A stretch of 5,638 nucleotides of DNA from Gammaproteobacteria bacterium (GTDB taxonomy: Bacteria > Pseudomonadota > Gammaproteobacteria > GCA-001735895): NCBI GenBank assembly GCA_021767985.1, contig JAASSH010000180.1, forward strand, positions 1-5,638. Direction: 5' to 3'. The translations under genes and the position numbers were made by a program. Within the stretch, counting starts at the first letter, position 1; each line of letters opens with the position of its first letter. The notes under the pieces were generated by a model that ran no database searches, was not told the origin of the DNA, and saw only the letters and a list, made by a program, of their open reading frames with translations. This document shows positions 5,389 through 5,638 of this stretch, in pieces.

Positions 5389-5638
5389 TCAGTGCTGCAT
5401 CTTGGTCATGATCGTGTGGATTGCGCGATCGAATACCGAAGACGATTCGATGCATTTGACGCGCCCGGCGCGAAGTTCTATCGCGAAGCCGTTAATCGTC
5501 AGGTTACGCACTTTGTGACCCTGGCGATTGACGAAAACGAAGTTACCGGTGACGTTGCTTTTCCAGGACAGGCGTGCGATCAGGGATTTCGAGTCCGATT
5601 CGGTCAACTCGACCCAGGAACCGATTTCCAGTGCCTTC
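5389..5638 (-). CDS. DUF1631 family protein, C-terminal end (5' end outside window)
   Basis: The - strand frame is open from the right edge of the window to TGA at 5391-5389, giving 82 C-terminal residues of a larger protein. The sequence begins with KALEIGSWVELTESDSKSL and continues with ARLSWKSNVTGNFVFVNRQG, then ELRAGRVKCIE and FDRAIHTIM. The G-W-VE lead-in, the 'L-W-S-TG-FVFVNR-G' block and the closing FDRA motif are the C-terminal signature I associate with DUF1631, a large protein family of beta- and gammaproteobacteria of unknown function. Conserved sequence runs through the apparent TTG codon at 5607, so no start lies within the window. It is followed after 89 bases by the DUF547 gene on the same strand; whether they are co-transcribed cannot be decided from sequence. 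Confidence 0.82.
   Translation of the reverse strand, partial: KALEIGSWVELTESDSKSLIARLSWKSNVTGNFVFVNRQGHKVRNLTINGFAIELRAGRVKCIESSSVFDRAIHTIMTKMQH

Noticed and set aside
5300..5455. N-terminal extension of DUF547 to the upstream ATG at 5455.
   Set aside because: It would overlap the conserved end of DUF1631, place 52 unconserved residues before a clear Sec signal peptide, and lacks a better ribosome site.

Overview
The window looks like chromosomal DNA of a GC-rich proteobacterium, most likely a gammaproteobacterium. The evidence is the strong G/C bias at third codon positions, Shine-Dalgarno type ribosome sites, a Tat-exported copper oxidase, and the combination of DUF1631, DUF547 and DUF302 families. 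I see no RNA gene, CRISPR array, insertion sequence or phage gene, and coding density is high.

The left two thirds (1-3905) hold four genes on the + strand with gaps of 18, 30 and 49 bases, so they are probably one transcription unit whose promoter lies upstream of the window. In order they are: the C-terminal part of an M14 cytosolic-type carboxypeptidase; a complete, compact, Tat-exported multicopper oxidase with every copper ligand present; an NMT1/THI5-like substrate-binding-fold protein with no signal peptide; and a class V PLP-dependent enzyme of the EgtE / isopenicillin-N-epimerase-like group.

The right third (3925-5638) holds three genes on the - strand that converge on the first cluster. 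Reading leftwards these are the 3' end of a DUF1631 gene, a secreted DUF547 protein and a small cytoplasmic DUF302 protein. The 151-base gap between DUF547 and DUF302 contains a likely terminator hairpin, a small inverted repeat and a clear ribosome site for DUF302. The 89-base gap between DUF1631 and DUF547 contains another hairpin.

The most interesting part is the oxidase / signal-less binding protein / PLP enzyme trio. A binding-protein fold that cannot be exported, with no permease or ATPase in the window, next to a PLP enzyme that typically acts on amino-acid or sulfur-amino-acid substrates, suggests an intracellular ligand-binding or enzymatic role in an uncharacterised small-molecule pathway rather than ordinary ABC uptake. 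That pathway assignment is inference; the family calls and the missing signal peptide can be read directly.
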